Positions 9,288 through 17,899 of a stretch of 64,000 nucleotides of DNA are shown one piece after another. The DNA is taken from the NCBI GenBank assembly GCA_945877115.1, contig CAMCQR010000001.1, positions 1 to 64,000 of the forward strand, written 5' to 3'. Within the stretch, counting starts at the first letter, position 1. The number at the start of each line of letters is the position of its first letter. Source of the stretch: Synechococcus sp. UW140. Its GTDB lineage: Bacteria > Cyanobacteriota > Cyanobacteriia > PCC-6307 > Cyanobiaceae. The notes under the pieces were generated by a model. That model saw only the letters and a list, made by a program, of their open reading frames with translations. It was not told where the DNA came from and ran no database searches. The translations under genes were made by a program, and so were the position numbers.

Positions 9288-10454
9288 ATGGCGGTCCATC
9301 AGCATCGCCCTTGGTCCAGGGAGCGACGCCTGTGGTGGCTCCTCTGGTCGGGTTGCCCTGGCGTCGGCTCTGTGCGTTTGCACACCCTGGACAGGGCGTT
9401 TGTGTCCTTGGCTGCGGCATGGCGTGCACCCTGGGAAGTTCTGGCGCGTCTGCCGGGGTGGCATGGGGGCCTGGAAGAACCCCTAGACAACTATCGCCGC
9501 CGCTGGGGGGAGGAGGATCCCCTGCCGGCCTGGTCCCGCCAGTGTGGCGGCGGGGTTGGGGTGCTTTTGCCTGGTGATGCACCCTGGCCACCGGCCATGA
9601 AACACCTGGCACGCCCTCCCCTGGCCCTTTATTGGAAAGGTCGCGGTTCCCTCTGGACCTCTCTCCAACGACCCCAGGCCGTGGCCGTGGTCGGTACCCG
9701 TCGGGCCTCAGACCATGGTTTGTTGATGGCCCGCCGACTGGGCGCCGTGTTGGCGGAGGCGGGTTGGCCCGTCGTTAGCGGTCTGGCGGAGGGAATCGAT
9801 GGGGCCGTTCATCGAGGCTGCCTTGAGGCAGGCGGGGTTCCGGTCGGTGTCCTCGGCACCCCCTTGGAACGGGTCTATCCCCGTCACCACGCTTCGCTTC
9901 AGGCCCAGGTTGGTGCCCAGGGATTACTCGTTACCGAACTTCCCCCTGGATGCCGGGTTCAGGCAGGCCACTTCGCCAGTCGCAACAGGTTGCAGGTGGC
10001 CCTCGCTGCGGCCCTTGTGGTTGTGGAGTGTCCCGAACGCAGTGGCGCCCTCTTATCGGCCGAGTTGGCCTGGAAACACGAGTTGCCCATCTGGGTGGTT
10101 CCGGCCGATGCAGGAAAGACCTCTGCCATGGGCAGCAACCGTCTCCTGGTGCAGGGAGCCACACCCCTCCTCACCCCCTCCGACCTCATCGCATCAATTG
10201 GCGAAGGACCCTTGCCGTCTATCAGCAGGGCGCTTCCCTCGGCTCCAATGGAGGCTAATTATCCCTCGGGTTCGGCAACCGCCATGGCGTCCAAGCGCCA
10301 AGCCCTACTCGGGGCCCTTGGCAGTGGTGCAAACCTTGAGCAGCTTAGTTTCGACCTTGGTTGGTCCTGCCAAGACATCACAGCAACCTTGCTTGAGTTG
10401 GAATTGGCTGGACTGGTGCTGGCCCAGCCTGGGCTCCGCTGGCGCTTGTGTTGA
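9288..10454 (+). CDS. dprA: DNA-processing protein DprA (Smf)
   Basis: DprA binds incoming single-stranded DNA and loads RecA during natural transformation. This 388-residue protein has an N-terminal HhH-like region (RRLWWLLWSGCPGVGSVRL) and the Rossmann core with VAVVGTRRASDHG, SGLAEGIDGAVHRGCLEAGG and ASRNRLQVALAAALVVVE. A C-terminal winged-helix remnant follows (LGSGANLEQLSFDLGWSCQDI). I chose ATG 9288 because the upstream in-frame extension is low-complexity. prmC starts 36 nt downstream on the same strand. With pil genes elsewhere, this would support natural competence (inference). Confidence 0.93.
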   Translation: MAVHQHRPWSRERRLWWLLWSGCPGVGSVRLHTLDRAFVSLAAAWRAPWEVLARLPGWHGGLEEPLDNYRRRWGEEDPLPAWSRQCGGGVGVLLPGDAPWPPAMKHLARPPLALYWKGRGSLWTSLQRPQAVAVVGTRRASDHGLLMARRLGAVLAEAGWPVVSGLAEGIDGAVHRGCLEAGGVPVGVLGTPLERVYPRHHASLQAQVGAQGLLVTELPPGCRVQAGHFASRNRLQVALAAALVVVECPERSGALLSAELAWKHELPIWVVPADAGKTSAMGSNRLLVQGATPLLTPSDLIASIGEGPLPSISRALPSAPMEANYPSGSATAMASKRQALLGALGSGANLEQLSFDLGWSCQDITATLLELELAGLVLAQPGLRWRLC

Positions 10455-10490
10455 AAACCGCAGGCACGCCAATTTTTTAGAGTGGCTGCC

Positions 10491-11477
10491 ATGGATATCG
10501 TTGATCGATCCAAGCCCGCCGCTCTTCTGCCCCTCAAGGGGGATGCAGCCCAAGGGTCTTTGGGGACGGAAACGATCCGTGGTGATGATCTCCTGGCCTG
10601 GCGCCGTGGATTGCTGCGCCTTGGTGGTGGGGCCGTCGATTTGGATTGGCTGATTGAGATGGCCGGCGGTCTCAGTTGGAGCCAACTGCAGTCGGTTCAT
10701 CTCCACCCAGAACGGTCGTACAGGCTGGCTGCCTCCCTGGAGGCGATTCAAACCCTATGGAACCAGCACCTGCAGACGGCTGCGCCCCTTCAATATTTAG
10801 TCGGATTGTGCCCCTGGCGTGATCTCGAACTGGAAGTTGGCCCGGGAGTTTTGATACCGCGCCAGGAAACCGAACTCTTGGTGGAGCTGGCCTTGTCGTT
10901 GATCCCGGCTGCGGACCACCATCGATCCCCCTTGGTTTGGCTGGACCTTGGTACGGGTTCCGGATGTCTTGCTGTGGCGCTGGCCCTTGCCTTTCCTGGG
11001 AGTGCGGGATGGGCCGTGGATTGCAGTGATCTGGCCCTGGCCAGGACGAAGACCAACCTGGAGCGCCACGGTTGCCGAGATTCCGTTCGTCTTCTAAAGA
11101 GTCATTGGTGGCAATCTCTCGATGTTTTACAGGGTGAGTTGGATCTGATCGTGACCAACCCTCCCTACATCCCGACTTCCCTTTTGGTGACTTTGGATCC
11201 GGTGGTGCGTCAACACGAACCCTGGTTGGCTCTCGATGGGGGGGAAGATGGCTTGGACGCAATCCGCACGATTGTGGCGGAGGCCAAGACTTACCTGGCC
11301 CAAGGAGGGATATTGCTGATGGAACACCACCATGATCAAAGCGCAGCTGTGATCGAACTTCTGGTTTCAGCGGGTCTCGCCCATCCCCAGGCCCACCGAG
11401 ATCTGGAAGGTATCTGGCGTTTTGCATCCGCGCGGCAAGCCGCCACCCCCTCGATGCAATCCAGCAACCCCACGTGA
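10491..11477 (+). CDS. prmC: Release-factor glutamine methyltransferase PrmC (HemK)
   Basis: PrmC methylates the Gln of the GGQ motif in release factors RF1 and RF2. The C-terminal domain has the SAM-binding LDLGTGSGCLAVALALAFP and the catalytic NPPYIP. The N-terminal helical domain carries PLQYLVGLCPWRDLELEVGPGVLIPRQETE. A target, PrfA, is encoded at 56448 in this window. The protein is about 328 residues, longer than usual because of some 30 variable N-terminal residues. GTG at 10482 is an alternative start. Its stop overlaps the next start as TGATG, implying translational coupling. Confidence 0.94.
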   Translation: MDIVDRSKPAALLPLKGDAAQGSLGTETIRGDDLLAWRRGLLRLGGGAVDLDWLIEMAGGLSWSQLQSVHLHPERSYRLAASLEAIQTLWNQHLQTAAPLQYLVGLCPWRDLELEVGPGVLIPRQETELLVELALSLIPAADHHRSPLVWLDLGTGSGCLAVALALAFPGSAGWAVDCSDLALARTKTNLERHGCRDSVRLLKSHWWQSLDVLQGELDLIVTNPPYIPTSLLVTLDPVVRQHEPWLALDGGEDGLDAIRTIVAEAKTYLAQGGILLMEHHHDQSAAVIELLVSAGLAHPQAHRDLEGIWRFASARQAATPSMQSSNPT

Positions 11478-12025
11478 TGGTGGCTCTCGCCGCTGTCGAT
11501 CTTGTTTCCACAGTGATGCGCGGTGAAGCTGTGATGTTCCCAACGGATACTCTTCCCGCACTGGCGTCTCATCCTTTCTCGGCGCAGCGGCTCTGGGACC
11601 TCAAGGCCCGGCCGTCCCATAAACCCCTGATCTTGATGGGGGCCAATCTGGAACAACTCCTTGCCGTGTTGGCGGTTCCCTGGCAAGACGCTTGGTTGCA
11701 ACAGGCAGCGACTTGCTGGCCAGGGGCATGCACCCTCGTGCTTCCAGTGGCAGGTCCCCTTGCTGACGCGTTGAATCCTGGGGGATGCAGCCTTGGCTTG
11801 CGGGTTCCTGCCTGTCCGATGGCCCAGCAGTTTCTCGATCACTGCGGACCTATGGCGACCACCAGCGTCAACCAATCCGGCGAACCTCCTGCCCACGATG
11901 ACGTCACGGCCCGCTTGGTGTTTCCGCACTTGCCCCTGTTAGCCCCCCTCCCTTGGCCCGTCTCTTCCGGTCAGCCCAGTCGTGTGCTTATTTGGAGAGA
12001 AAATGATTGGCAGCGCCTCCGCTGA
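11477..12025 (+). CDS. tsaC: YrdC/Sua5-domain protein (threonylcarbamoyl-AMP synthase family)
   Basis: The family makes threonylcarbamoyl-AMP from Thr, bicarbonate and ATP for the t6A modification of ANN-decoding tRNAs. The protein has FPTDTLPALASHPFSAQRLWDLKARPSHKPL, matching the P-T-[DE]-T-x-Y/P...K-x-R-p...P pattern, then WPGACTLVLP, LGLRVP and TSVNQSGEPP. At about 182 residues it is a single YrdC domain without a Sua5 C-terminal domain. ATG 11477 overlaps the prmC stop. The prmC-yrdC pairing is common in bacteria. Confidence 0.85.
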   Translation: MVALAAVDLVSTVMRGEAVMFPTDTLPALASHPFSAQRLWDLKARPSHKPLILMGANLEQLLAVLAVPWQDAWLQQAATCWPGACTLVLPVAGPLADALNPGGCSLGLRVPACPMAQQFLDHCGPMATTSVNQSGEPPAHDDVTARLVFPHLPLLAPLPWPVSSGQPSRVLIWRENDWQRLR

Positions 12026-12273
12026 AGCCAGCGGCCCAGTCCGGCTTTGTTTCACTAAGCCTTGATTGGGAGGGCGCCTCTCTGAAATCGAGGGGTTTTG
12101 TGCAACTTGTCGCTTTACTGGTCCTTATTACCTTGGCGGTTAGCCACTGGTTGGTGGAGCCAATCGTGCTGCTGTTGCAACCTTTTTTTGTACTGAGCTG
12201 GATGCCTTGGGCTTTCCTTGGAGCAGGTTTGTGGTTGCTGGCTGGTGACGATCCCCCCAATTCAGGTCCCTGA
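12007..12273 (+). CDS. Small membrane protein of unknown function
   Basis: This ORF of up to 88 residues has two hydrophobic segments, about residues 32-45 (VQLVALLVLITLAV) and 50-80 (VEPIVLLLQPFFVLSWMP, AFLGAGLWLLAG). I do not recognise it. The TTG start at 12007 overlaps the upstream gene by 19 nt, and a GTG near 12100 would leave only the membrane part. It ends 12 nt inside the convergent gene. Its place directly after the YrdC gene suggests co-transcription. Moderate support only. Confidence 0.5.
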   Translation: MAAPPLKPAAQSGFVSLSLDWEGASLKSRGFVQLVALLVLITLAVSHWLVEPIVLLLQPFFVLSWMPWAFLGAGLWLLAGDDPPNSGP

Positions 12274-13860
12274 GCGAGGTTTGGAGACAGGCAAGAAGCG
12301 GAACCAGTAGAGGTCGTCAATGCGGCCGAGCCGTTTAGGGGGCTTGCCCTGGCGCTGAACTGTGAGCAGATCCGGGCGGCCCGCCAACAGGTTCAGGCCC
12401 TTGCCGAGGGGAATCTTGCGCTGGCCCTGGAAGTTTTCAGTCAGGAGGGGCCGATCGTTGGCATCCCGCACCTCCAGCCAGGTGGGTTCGGAAGCCCGCA
12501 GGATCAACGCTTCGGCTGCTGGGTCATGAACTTGGCCGAGGGCAGGCTGAGGGGCCATCGGTCGGGCCGCAATCCTGGCGGGTTGCCGATAGGAAGGTTG
12601 CAAGGTAGAGAAGAAGGTGGGGATCCCCAGGGACTCCCACATCGAGACGCTTGCTGGGGGTTTGGTACCCACCGGTTGGGAACGTTTCGGTTGGCTCAAG
12701 CTGGCTGATATCGCGCTGATGGGAGTAAAACGGTGCCAACCAAGGTCATCGATGCTGCCGAGGCGCTTGGGGACGGCTTGGTCGATGGCGACGCTGACGG
12801 CATCGGCGCGGCCGGAGAGCACCTCCAGGCCCTTGCCCAAGGGGAAGCGGCGCTGACCGTTGAGTAGACCGGCAAAGATGGCGTCCCCGTTGATTCCTCG
12901 CACTTCGATCCAGCTGGGTTCTCTGGACTGGACGATGAGCGTCGGGGCAACAGAGCGGTTAGGTGAAGGGGATGGGAGGGTGCCCTGGGCCGTCGAGGTA
13001 GCAGTGCTACGGCTGGCCTGAACGAGGTGGGATTCCGTTGGCTTGATGGTCTGCCAATCGACCGCATCAATGCTGCCCAGGCGTCGGGGCGGGGTGCCGG
13101 GGAGCTGGACTGTAATGAGATCGGGGCGTCCTGCCAATAGGCGCAGGCCCTTGCCAAGGGGAATCCGGCGCTGTCCCTGGAAGGTCTCGGCCATCAGCGG
13201 CTGATCGTCGGCGTCGTGGACTTCCAGCCAGGTGGGGGCTGAAGCCGTGAGGATTAACTCGCCCGGGGCGGCCATCGATATTCGAGCCGGTGGCTTGGGG
13301 TGGGTCGGCGCAAGGGTTGCGGACGCCGGGGGGTTGGCCGTCTGGCCCCCTCCAGCCATCGGTGCGTTGAGTAGTCCCTCGCGGGCGCTCAGGGTCGGGA
13401 TCGACCCTTCGGTTTTGGCCTTTGACCCCACCGAGGCCTTGGCAAGGCTTGGACTTAAATGACGCACCCAGCTGGCCAGGGGACCGAGAGTAGCCAGCAG
13501 AAGAATGGATGCCGCACTTGCCAGGCCAATGGGGAGGAGGATTTTGTTGCGGCCGCTGCGAACGACGGAGGTGTCGGGCGTTGGCCTGGGTTGGGCTGCC
13601 GTAGGCGCGTCAGTGGTTGCCGGCAGACTTGGGCGTTGGGGCTGATGGGCGGCGGGCAAGGCTCGATCAAGCTTCTCGCGCAGTCCCTCCCCTTCCTGAT
13701 TGAGGGCTCGATTGCGATCGCGAATGGGGCGGAGACGCTCTTCGAATTTGCGCTCGTACAGTTCGGGCAGATCCCTTAACAAAGATTGGTAGTTGGAGAG
13801 TTGATTCCGCGCTGCCTCCAACTCTTCCAGGGTCGAGAGATAGTCGTCCTGGTTCTCCAT
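12262..13860 (-). CDS. Membrane-anchored protein with three RodZ-C (DUF4115)-like repeats
   Basis: This 532-residue protein has four parts. The N-terminus is a predicted coiled coil (about 5-70, Leu/Glu/Arg rich). A Pro/Thr-rich linker and one membrane span (about 107-128, ILLPIGLASAASILLLATLG) follow. The outside part carries three repeats of about 75 residues at about 200-275, 307-381 and 450-525. Each repeat has the pattern (A/E)PTWLEVRD...PL...FQGQR..PLGKGL.LL.GRPD, ending LGxID...W. This resembles the C-terminal domain of the cell-shape protein RodZ, but there is no HTH domain. The start is taken at MENQDDYL. A link to cell shape or wall synthesis is inference. It is the first gene on this strand before a 330-nt gap. 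Confidence 0.7.
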   Translation of the reverse strand: MENQDDYLSTLEELEAARNQLSNYQSLLRDLPELYERKFEERLRPIRDRNRALNQEGEGLREKLDRALPAAHQPQRPSLPATTDAPTAAQPRPTPDTSVVRSGRNKILLPIGLASAASILLLATLGPLASWVRHLSPSLAKASVGSKAKTEGSIPTLSAREGLLNAPMAGGGQTANPPASATLAPTHPKPPARISMAAPGELILTASAPTWLEVHDADDQPLMAETFQGQRRIPLGKGLRLLAGRPDLITVQLPGTPPRRLGSIDAVDWQTIKPTESHLVQASRSTATSTAQGTLPSPSPNRSVAPTLIVQSREPSWIEVRGINGDAIFAGLLNGQRRFPLGKGLEVLSGRADAVSVAIDQAVPKRLGSIDDLGWHRFTPISAISASLSQPKRSQPVGTKPPASVSMWESLGIPTFFSTLQPSYRQPARIAARPMAPQPALGQVHDPAAEALILRASEPTWLEVRDANDRPLLTENFQGQRKIPLGKGLNLLAGRPDLLTVQRQGKPPKRLGRIDDLYWFRFLPVSKPRSGT

Positions 13861-13919
13861 GTTTATTTTGCAGTGATTCACTTTCTCAGAAGCAGCCAAT
13901 CTGGCAAGCCCCCAAGTGG

Positions 13920-14181
13920 CTATTCTAATCCTAAATCCGTTGGCCCCTCTCGCCGGGTCATGGGGCTGATCGGCTCCAACTGGACGATGTTGCCGCTCCG
14001 GCTGGCTTTGATGAACGCTTCGGTGATCACCTCGCTACGCCAGCGCCTGGGGTGGCGAGGTCATCGTTGAGGTTTCGCCGTAGCGTCGTCGCTCCACGCC
14101 TAAGCGTTCTCCGACCGTCGTCAGTCGCATGGCATCCACATCAGCGATGGCTCTCAGCTCCACCTCAGCCATGGAGGGCAT
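13920..14181 (-). pseudogene. Small broken or frameshifted gene
   Basis: Two adjacent minus-strand frames read like one protein of about 85 residues. The first (14181-14035, 48 aa) begins MPSMAEVELRAIADVDAMRL and stops at TAG 14035-14037. The second, shifted by one base, reads RWRSEVITEAFIKASRSGNI and ends PTDLGLE with TAG at 13920-13922. The frame change would lie near 14035-14050. Both halves have the codon style of the neighbouring genes. I do not recognise the product. It could be a decayed gene, a sequencing error or a frameshifting gene. The rest of the 13861-14228 gap shows nothing else. Confidence 0.45.
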
Positions 14182-14228
14182 CTCTATTACCACCCGTGAT
14201 CGAAAACCCCATCAAGGGGCTGGAAGGA

Positions 14229-14300
14229 AGCCGGCTAACGGATTTGAACCGATGGCCTTCGCTTTACAAAAGCGCTGCTCTACCGCTGAGCTAAGCCGGC
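14229..14300 (-). tRNA. trnT: tRNA-Thr (anticodon TGT)
   Basis: On the minus strand, the acceptor GCCGGCT pairs with AGCCGGC. The D-arm is GCTC..GAGC, the anticodon loop TTTGTAA carries TGT, and the T-arm is ATCGG-TTCAAAT-CCGTT. Length is 72 nt and CCA is not encoded. It reads ACA codons, and ACG by wobble. Confidence 0.95.
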
Positions 14301-14322
14301 CGCTGAAATCTGCATATCCAGC

Positions 14323-14559
14323 TTAGGACCGCGCCAGGGCCCAGACAAGCAGTTCGCAACGCTGGCGACATCCGCTCTTCTCCAACATGCTGGAGACATG
14401 GCTTTCGACGGTTCGTGGGCTGAGGACTAAGGCCGACGCGATCGCCCGATTGCCCATGCCCTGAATTAAGAGGCCTAGGACCCGGCGTTCCGCAGGGGTC
14501 ATGCCCATCAGACCGTTGTTAGCGTGATCAAGTCCATGGGGGGGTAGCGGAGGGGGCAT
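14323..14559 (-). CDS. LuxR/NarL-type HTH-only transcription regulator
   Basis: This 78-residue protein is almost only a LuxR-type DNA-binding domain: MTPAERRVLGLLIQGMGNRAIASALVLSPRTVESHVSSMLEKSGCRQRCELLVWALA. There is no receiver or ligand domain. HTH-only LuxR proteins are known in cyanobacteria (PedR of Synechocystis is a redox-sensing example). Two Cys near the C-terminus (SGCRQRC) could allow redox control, but this is speculative. It lies between tRNA-Thr and minE. Its start is not certain. Confidence 0.75.
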   Translation of the reverse strand: MPPPLPPHGLDHANNGLMGMTPAERRVLGLLIQGMGNRAIASALVLSPRTVESHVSSMLEKSGCRQRCELLVWALARS

Positions 14560-14601
14560 GGTCTTCGGCTGAATCCAGAAGTCCAGGGTTCCCCCTTTCG
14601 G

Positions 14602-15024
14602 TCATGGGGATGGTGACGGATCATTGGCAGGATCCTGGACATCCATCACCTCGGAGCTTTGGGATGGGATGGGTAAAGGGATTTCCGACGTACCACCTGG
14701 CGCAAGCAGATCAGAGTCGCTTGGGTTGCTAGTTGTCCTGGTTTCCAGGGATGGGCTGGTCAGGGGGCGGGCACGGCGGATCGGCAGATTGGCGACCAAG
14801 GCCGTCACCCTGTCCTCGGTGGCCAAGCTGACATCGCCACTTTCGATGTCAATCTCGACATATTTCTGCACCACCTCAAGAATCTCCCGACGCATGCGCT
14901 CGAGCAGCTCGGGATTGAGATCACTGCGATCGTGGGCCAACACCAACTGCAGACGTTCGCGGGCCGTGGTGGCACTGGGCTTATGCAGGCCCAGCAGGTG
15001 TTGAAGGAAGTCGAACAAGGCCAT
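14602..15024 (-). CDS. minE: Cell division topological factor MinE
   Basis: MinE drives pole-to-pole movement of MinD and keeps the Z ring at mid-cell. The N-terminal amphipathic and anti-MinCD part ([52 protein letters not shown]) and the topological specificity region are conserved. The protein is 140 residues against about 90 usually. The extra is a Ser/Pro/Thr-rich, acidic C-terminal tail after about residue 95, probably disordered. It is the last gene of minC-minD-minE, 5 nt after minD. Confidence 0.95.
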   Translation of the reverse strand: MALFDFLQHLLGLHKPSATTARERLQLVLAHDRSDLNPELLERMRREILEVVQKYVEIDIESGDVSLATEDRVTALVANLPIRRARPLTSPSLETRTTSNPSDSDLLAPGGTSEIPLPIPSQSSEVMDVQDPANDPSPSP

Positions 15025-15029
15025 GCCGC

Positions 15030-15854
15030 TCAGAAAAGGCCAGTTGTTCTGCGAATCTTGCCCATCAGGCGGGCCCTGAGGCCCCGGCGTTCGCGGGACG
15101 GGTCGATCAGGGGCACCTCTTCGCCCCGAAGCCGGCGCGCCACATTCATGTAGGCCCGACCGGCGGGGGAAAGGGACCCATTGAGGGTGAGGGGCTCACC
15201 CCGATTGGTGGAGGTGATCACCTGCTCGTCTTCAAGCACCAGTCCCAACAAGGGCAGGGCAAGAATGTCGGTGACATCGTTGACGCCCAGCATTTCCTGG
15301 TTGGCCACCATCTTGGGGCGAACCCGGTTGAGAACCATCTGCACCGGCGCCACCCCCTGGGTATTCAGCAGACCGATCACGCGATCCGCGTCCCGAACCG
15401 CAGCCATCTCCGGGGTGGTAATGACGATCGCTTCCCTGGCGGCGGCGGCGGCATTGCGAAAGCCGGTTTCAATCCCCGCTGGGCAGTCGATCAACACAAA
15501 GTTGGCCCGTTCCGCGACCATCCCGACGATTTTCTTCATATCGTCGGAGGTCAACCAGTCGAGCATGCGCGCGTTGCCGGCGGGAAGCAGCGAGAGGTTC
15601 GGCTCCTGTTTGTGCTTCACCAACGCCTGCTCCAACCGACAGGTTTCTTCAAGCACGTCTTGGGCGTTATAGACAATGCGATTCTCCAGACCCAGCAGCA
15701 GGTCGAGATTGCGCAGACCGAAGTCAGCGTCCAGAACCACGGTGGTCTCACCGAGTCGGGCCAGGGCAATGCCCAGGTTCGCCGTGAGGGTTGTCTTGCC
15801 GACCCCTCCCTTGCCGGAACAGATCAGGATGACGCGAGCGGGGGTAGCTGTCAC
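15030..15854 (-). CDS. minD: Septum site-determining ATPase MinD
   Basis: MinD is a membrane-bound ParA-like ATPase that recruits MinC and is released by MinE. The 274-residue protein has the deviant Walker [12 protein letters not shown], switch [14 protein letters not shown], Walker [10 protein letters not shown] and an amphipathic C-terminus ([17 protein letters not shown]) for membrane binding. Its start overlaps the minC stop by 4 nt, so the two are probably translationally coupled. Confidence 0.97.
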   Translation of the reverse strand: MTATPARVILICSGKGGVGKTTLTANLGIALARLGETTVVLDADFGLRNLDLLLGLENRIVYNAQDVLEETCRLEQALVKHKQEPNLSLLPAGNARMLDWLTSDDMKKIVGMVAERANFVLIDCPAGIETGFRNAAAAAREAIVITTPEMAAVRDADRVIGLLNTQGVAPVQMVLNRVRPKMVANQEMLGVNDVTDILALPLLGLVLEDEQVITSTNRGEPLTLNGSLSPAGRAYMNVARRLRGEEVPLIDPSRERRGLRARLMGKIRRTTGLF

Positions 15855-16573
15855 TGGGCACTGGGGCTGGATCCCACGTTAAGCCCCTGGGAAGGCATCC
15901 CTTGGAGGGGCCAGCGTGGAGATGCAGGATCGATGCGAATTTCGCCGTTCTCAAGTCGGGCTTCTTCGCAAAGGCCCGCAGCGGGGACTTCATCCGGTCC
16001 CCGAGCCACGGCCCCGGCAATACGAAGTTGGAGCGGACGCATCTGCAGGGCGACGATGGTTGCCTGATCATCACCAAGTCGGCCGGCATGGGCCACCCCC
16101 CGCAGACGGCCCCAGACCAGCACGTGGCCAACCGCACTAATCTGGGCTCCGGGATTCACATCCCCCAGCACCAAGAGCGAGCCATCGGCCTGGAGATGCT
16201 CTCCAGAGCGCAAGGTCCCCTGGTGCACGGTCAGGGCGGGGATGGTGGGCGCCGCTTTGGGGGGATGCTGTAACTCACCTGTGTTCGGCCCCAAGTGGAG
16301 CCCGAGGGAGGCGGCCGCCACGCGGGTTTCCGGGTGATCAGCCTGCAGTTGAACCAGGGTCAGCCCCTGTTGGGTCAAAAGGCTTTGGAGGGCCTCCAGG
16401 TCGGGAAGCCGCAGCCGCCAGTCGCCGCAGATCAGGTTCAACGGGCCTTGGATGGCGCCCAGGCTGAGGGCCTGTCTGACCTCCTCCAACAGGGGGCCAG
16501 CCTTCTGGGGGGGAGGCAGCCTCAGCAGATGGGGGTGCTGGGGATCGCTCGTAATGCAGAGGGCCGCCGCCAT
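15851..16573 (-). CDS. minC: Septum site-determining protein MinC
   Basis: MinC blocks FtsZ assembly away from mid-cell. The C-terminal beta-helix dimer domain is clear: TLRSGEHLQADGSLLVLGDVNPGAQISAVGHVLVWGRLRGVAHAG, then RMRPLQLRIA-type strands. The N-terminal domain is weakly conserved (LLRLPPPQKAGPLLEEV). I take ATG 16573, giving 240 residues and no overlap with the upstream HD-domain gene. An in-frame start at 16654 would overlap that gene by 55 nt. Confidence 0.93.
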   Translation of the reverse strand: MAAALCITSDPQHPHLLRLPPPQKAGPLLEEVRQALSLGAIQGPLNLICGDWRLRLPDLEALQSLLTQQGLTLVQLQADHPETRVAAASLGLHLGPNTGELQHPPKAAPTIPALTVHQGTLRSGEHLQADGSLLVLGDVNPGAQISAVGHVLVWGRLRGVAHAGRLGDDQATIVALQMRPLQLRIAGAVARGPDEVPAAGLCEEARLENGEIRIDPASPRWPLQGMPSQGLNVGSSPSAQ

Positions 16574-16599
16574 GGCTGCAGGGCTCAAGGACTTGGACT

Positions 16600-17898
16600 T
16601 TAATTGGTACTGGCGTGATGAATCCTTTGGGCCCCCTCCCCCCTCGCCACCCACTCCCGCACTAGGTAGGCCAGGGGGGGGCTCAGGTTCGGTGGGTGGA
16701 TCAGCCAGGCGATCTCTTCGCTTTGACTGAGCACCCTGACCAATTCGGAGCGCTGTTCGAGGGCCAGCAACCGCTGGCCATCCCAGAGGCGCAGGCCTCC
16801 TTTGTAGGGGTGGTAACCCCGGCTATGGCGCTGTTGCAGGCCGCAGCAACCGTCAGGTGCCAGGCCGGCGGCAGCCGCAAGCGTGCGGGCCTCAGCCAAT
16901 AGCTCCAGACGTTCTGGAGAGCTCAATTCGCTTACATCAATGGCCCGTAAGAGCCGGCGATCGACCAGGCGGGCACAGGGTTCTGCCAACTCCGCCGGAC
17001 CCTCCTGGCGCCAGCGTTCCAGGTGGTACCCGGTGACGATGTCGTCATTGGCCAGATAGGTGTCCAGGTCGAGATTCTGCGGGTCCCAGAGCCAGCGGGC
17101 CATGGTCCTGTCAGCCCACACTCGCTGGGGTCCCAATCGCCTGGCGACCTGGATAGTGTGGTTCAGCAGCCAATTGCAGACCCCATTGAGCCGGTGGTTG
17201 TAAACGCTGCGATACATCAGTTGGCGCACGACCAGGTAGTGCTCCACCGCTGGCAGCCCCTTGGGGTGTAATGCCAGGCTGCCATCCGGCGCCAGGGTGA
17301 GGCTGGCCAGAATCCGCTGCAGATCGAGATGGCCGAAACAGGTGCCGGTGCTGTAACTGTCGCGCAGCAGATAATCGAGCCGATCACAGTCAAGTTGGCT
17401 GCTTACTAGGGCTCCGATCGCCGCAGGCTGGGTTTGGCCGGTCTCCAACAGGGTGGCGACCGCCTCAGCTAGCCCGGGCCTGGTAGCTTCCAACCGGCTC
17501 CTCAGGTCGGGATGCTCCCTCGCCAGTCGGGCCGACCAGGCCTCATGCCGCAGCCCGTACATGTCCTCGCCGCTATGGCTCAGGGGGGCATGCCCCACGT
17601 CGTGGAGTAAAGCCGCTGCATAGAGCAAGGGCCGCTGCGAGGCCAGGTCGCTTTGGAGGGTTTCGAGTTGGTTGAGGGCCAGGCGCGCCAGATGCAGCAC
17701 CCCTAGGGAGTGGGTGAAGCGACTGGATTCGGCGCCGTGAAAGGTGAGGAACGCGGGACCGAGTTGGCGGATGCGTCGCAGCCGCTGGAAAGGAGCTGTG
17801 TCGATCAGATCCATGGCCATGGCTTCGGCCGGATCCTGCCGATCCAGACGGATGGCTCCATGGAGGGGGTCGTGGTAGGTGCGGCGCCCTAAGGCCAT
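16600..17898 (-). CDS. HD-domain phosphohydrolase (dGTPase-like)
   Basis: The 432-residue protein belongs to the COG1078-type HD superfamily. It has the family start RTYHDPLHGAIRL, FQRLRRIRQLG, SRFTHSLGVLHLA and the metal site AALLHDVGHAPLSHSGE (H...HD), then SSQLDCDRLDYLLRDSYSTG. Relatives remove phosphates from nucleotides (dNTPase-like), but the substrate here is unknown. It lies directly upstream of minC and after ctpA, all on the minus strand with tiny spacers. The run ctpA-HD-minC-minD-minE may be one transcript. Confidence 0.85.
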   Translation of the reverse strand: MALGRRTYHDPLHGAIRLDRQDPAEAMAMDLIDTAPFQRLRRIRQLGPAFLTFHGAESSRFTHSLGVLHLARLALNQLETLQSDLASQRPLLYAAALLHDVGHAPLSHSGEDMYGLRHEAWSARLAREHPDLRSRLEATRPGLAEAVATLLETGQTQPAAIGALVSSQLDCDRLDYLLRDSYSTGTCFGHLDLQRILASLTLAPDGSLALHPKGLPAVEHYLVVRQLMYRSVYNHRLNGVCNWLLNHTIQVARRLGPQRVWADRTMARWLWDPQNLDLDTYLANDDIVTGYHLERWRQEGPAELAEPCARLVDRRLLRAIDVSELSSPERLELLAEARTLAAAAGLAPDGCCGLQQRHSRGYHPYKGGLRLWDGQRLLALEQRSELVRVLSQSEEIAWLIHPPNLSPPLAYLVREWVARGEGAQRIHHASTN

Positions 17899-17899
17899 A

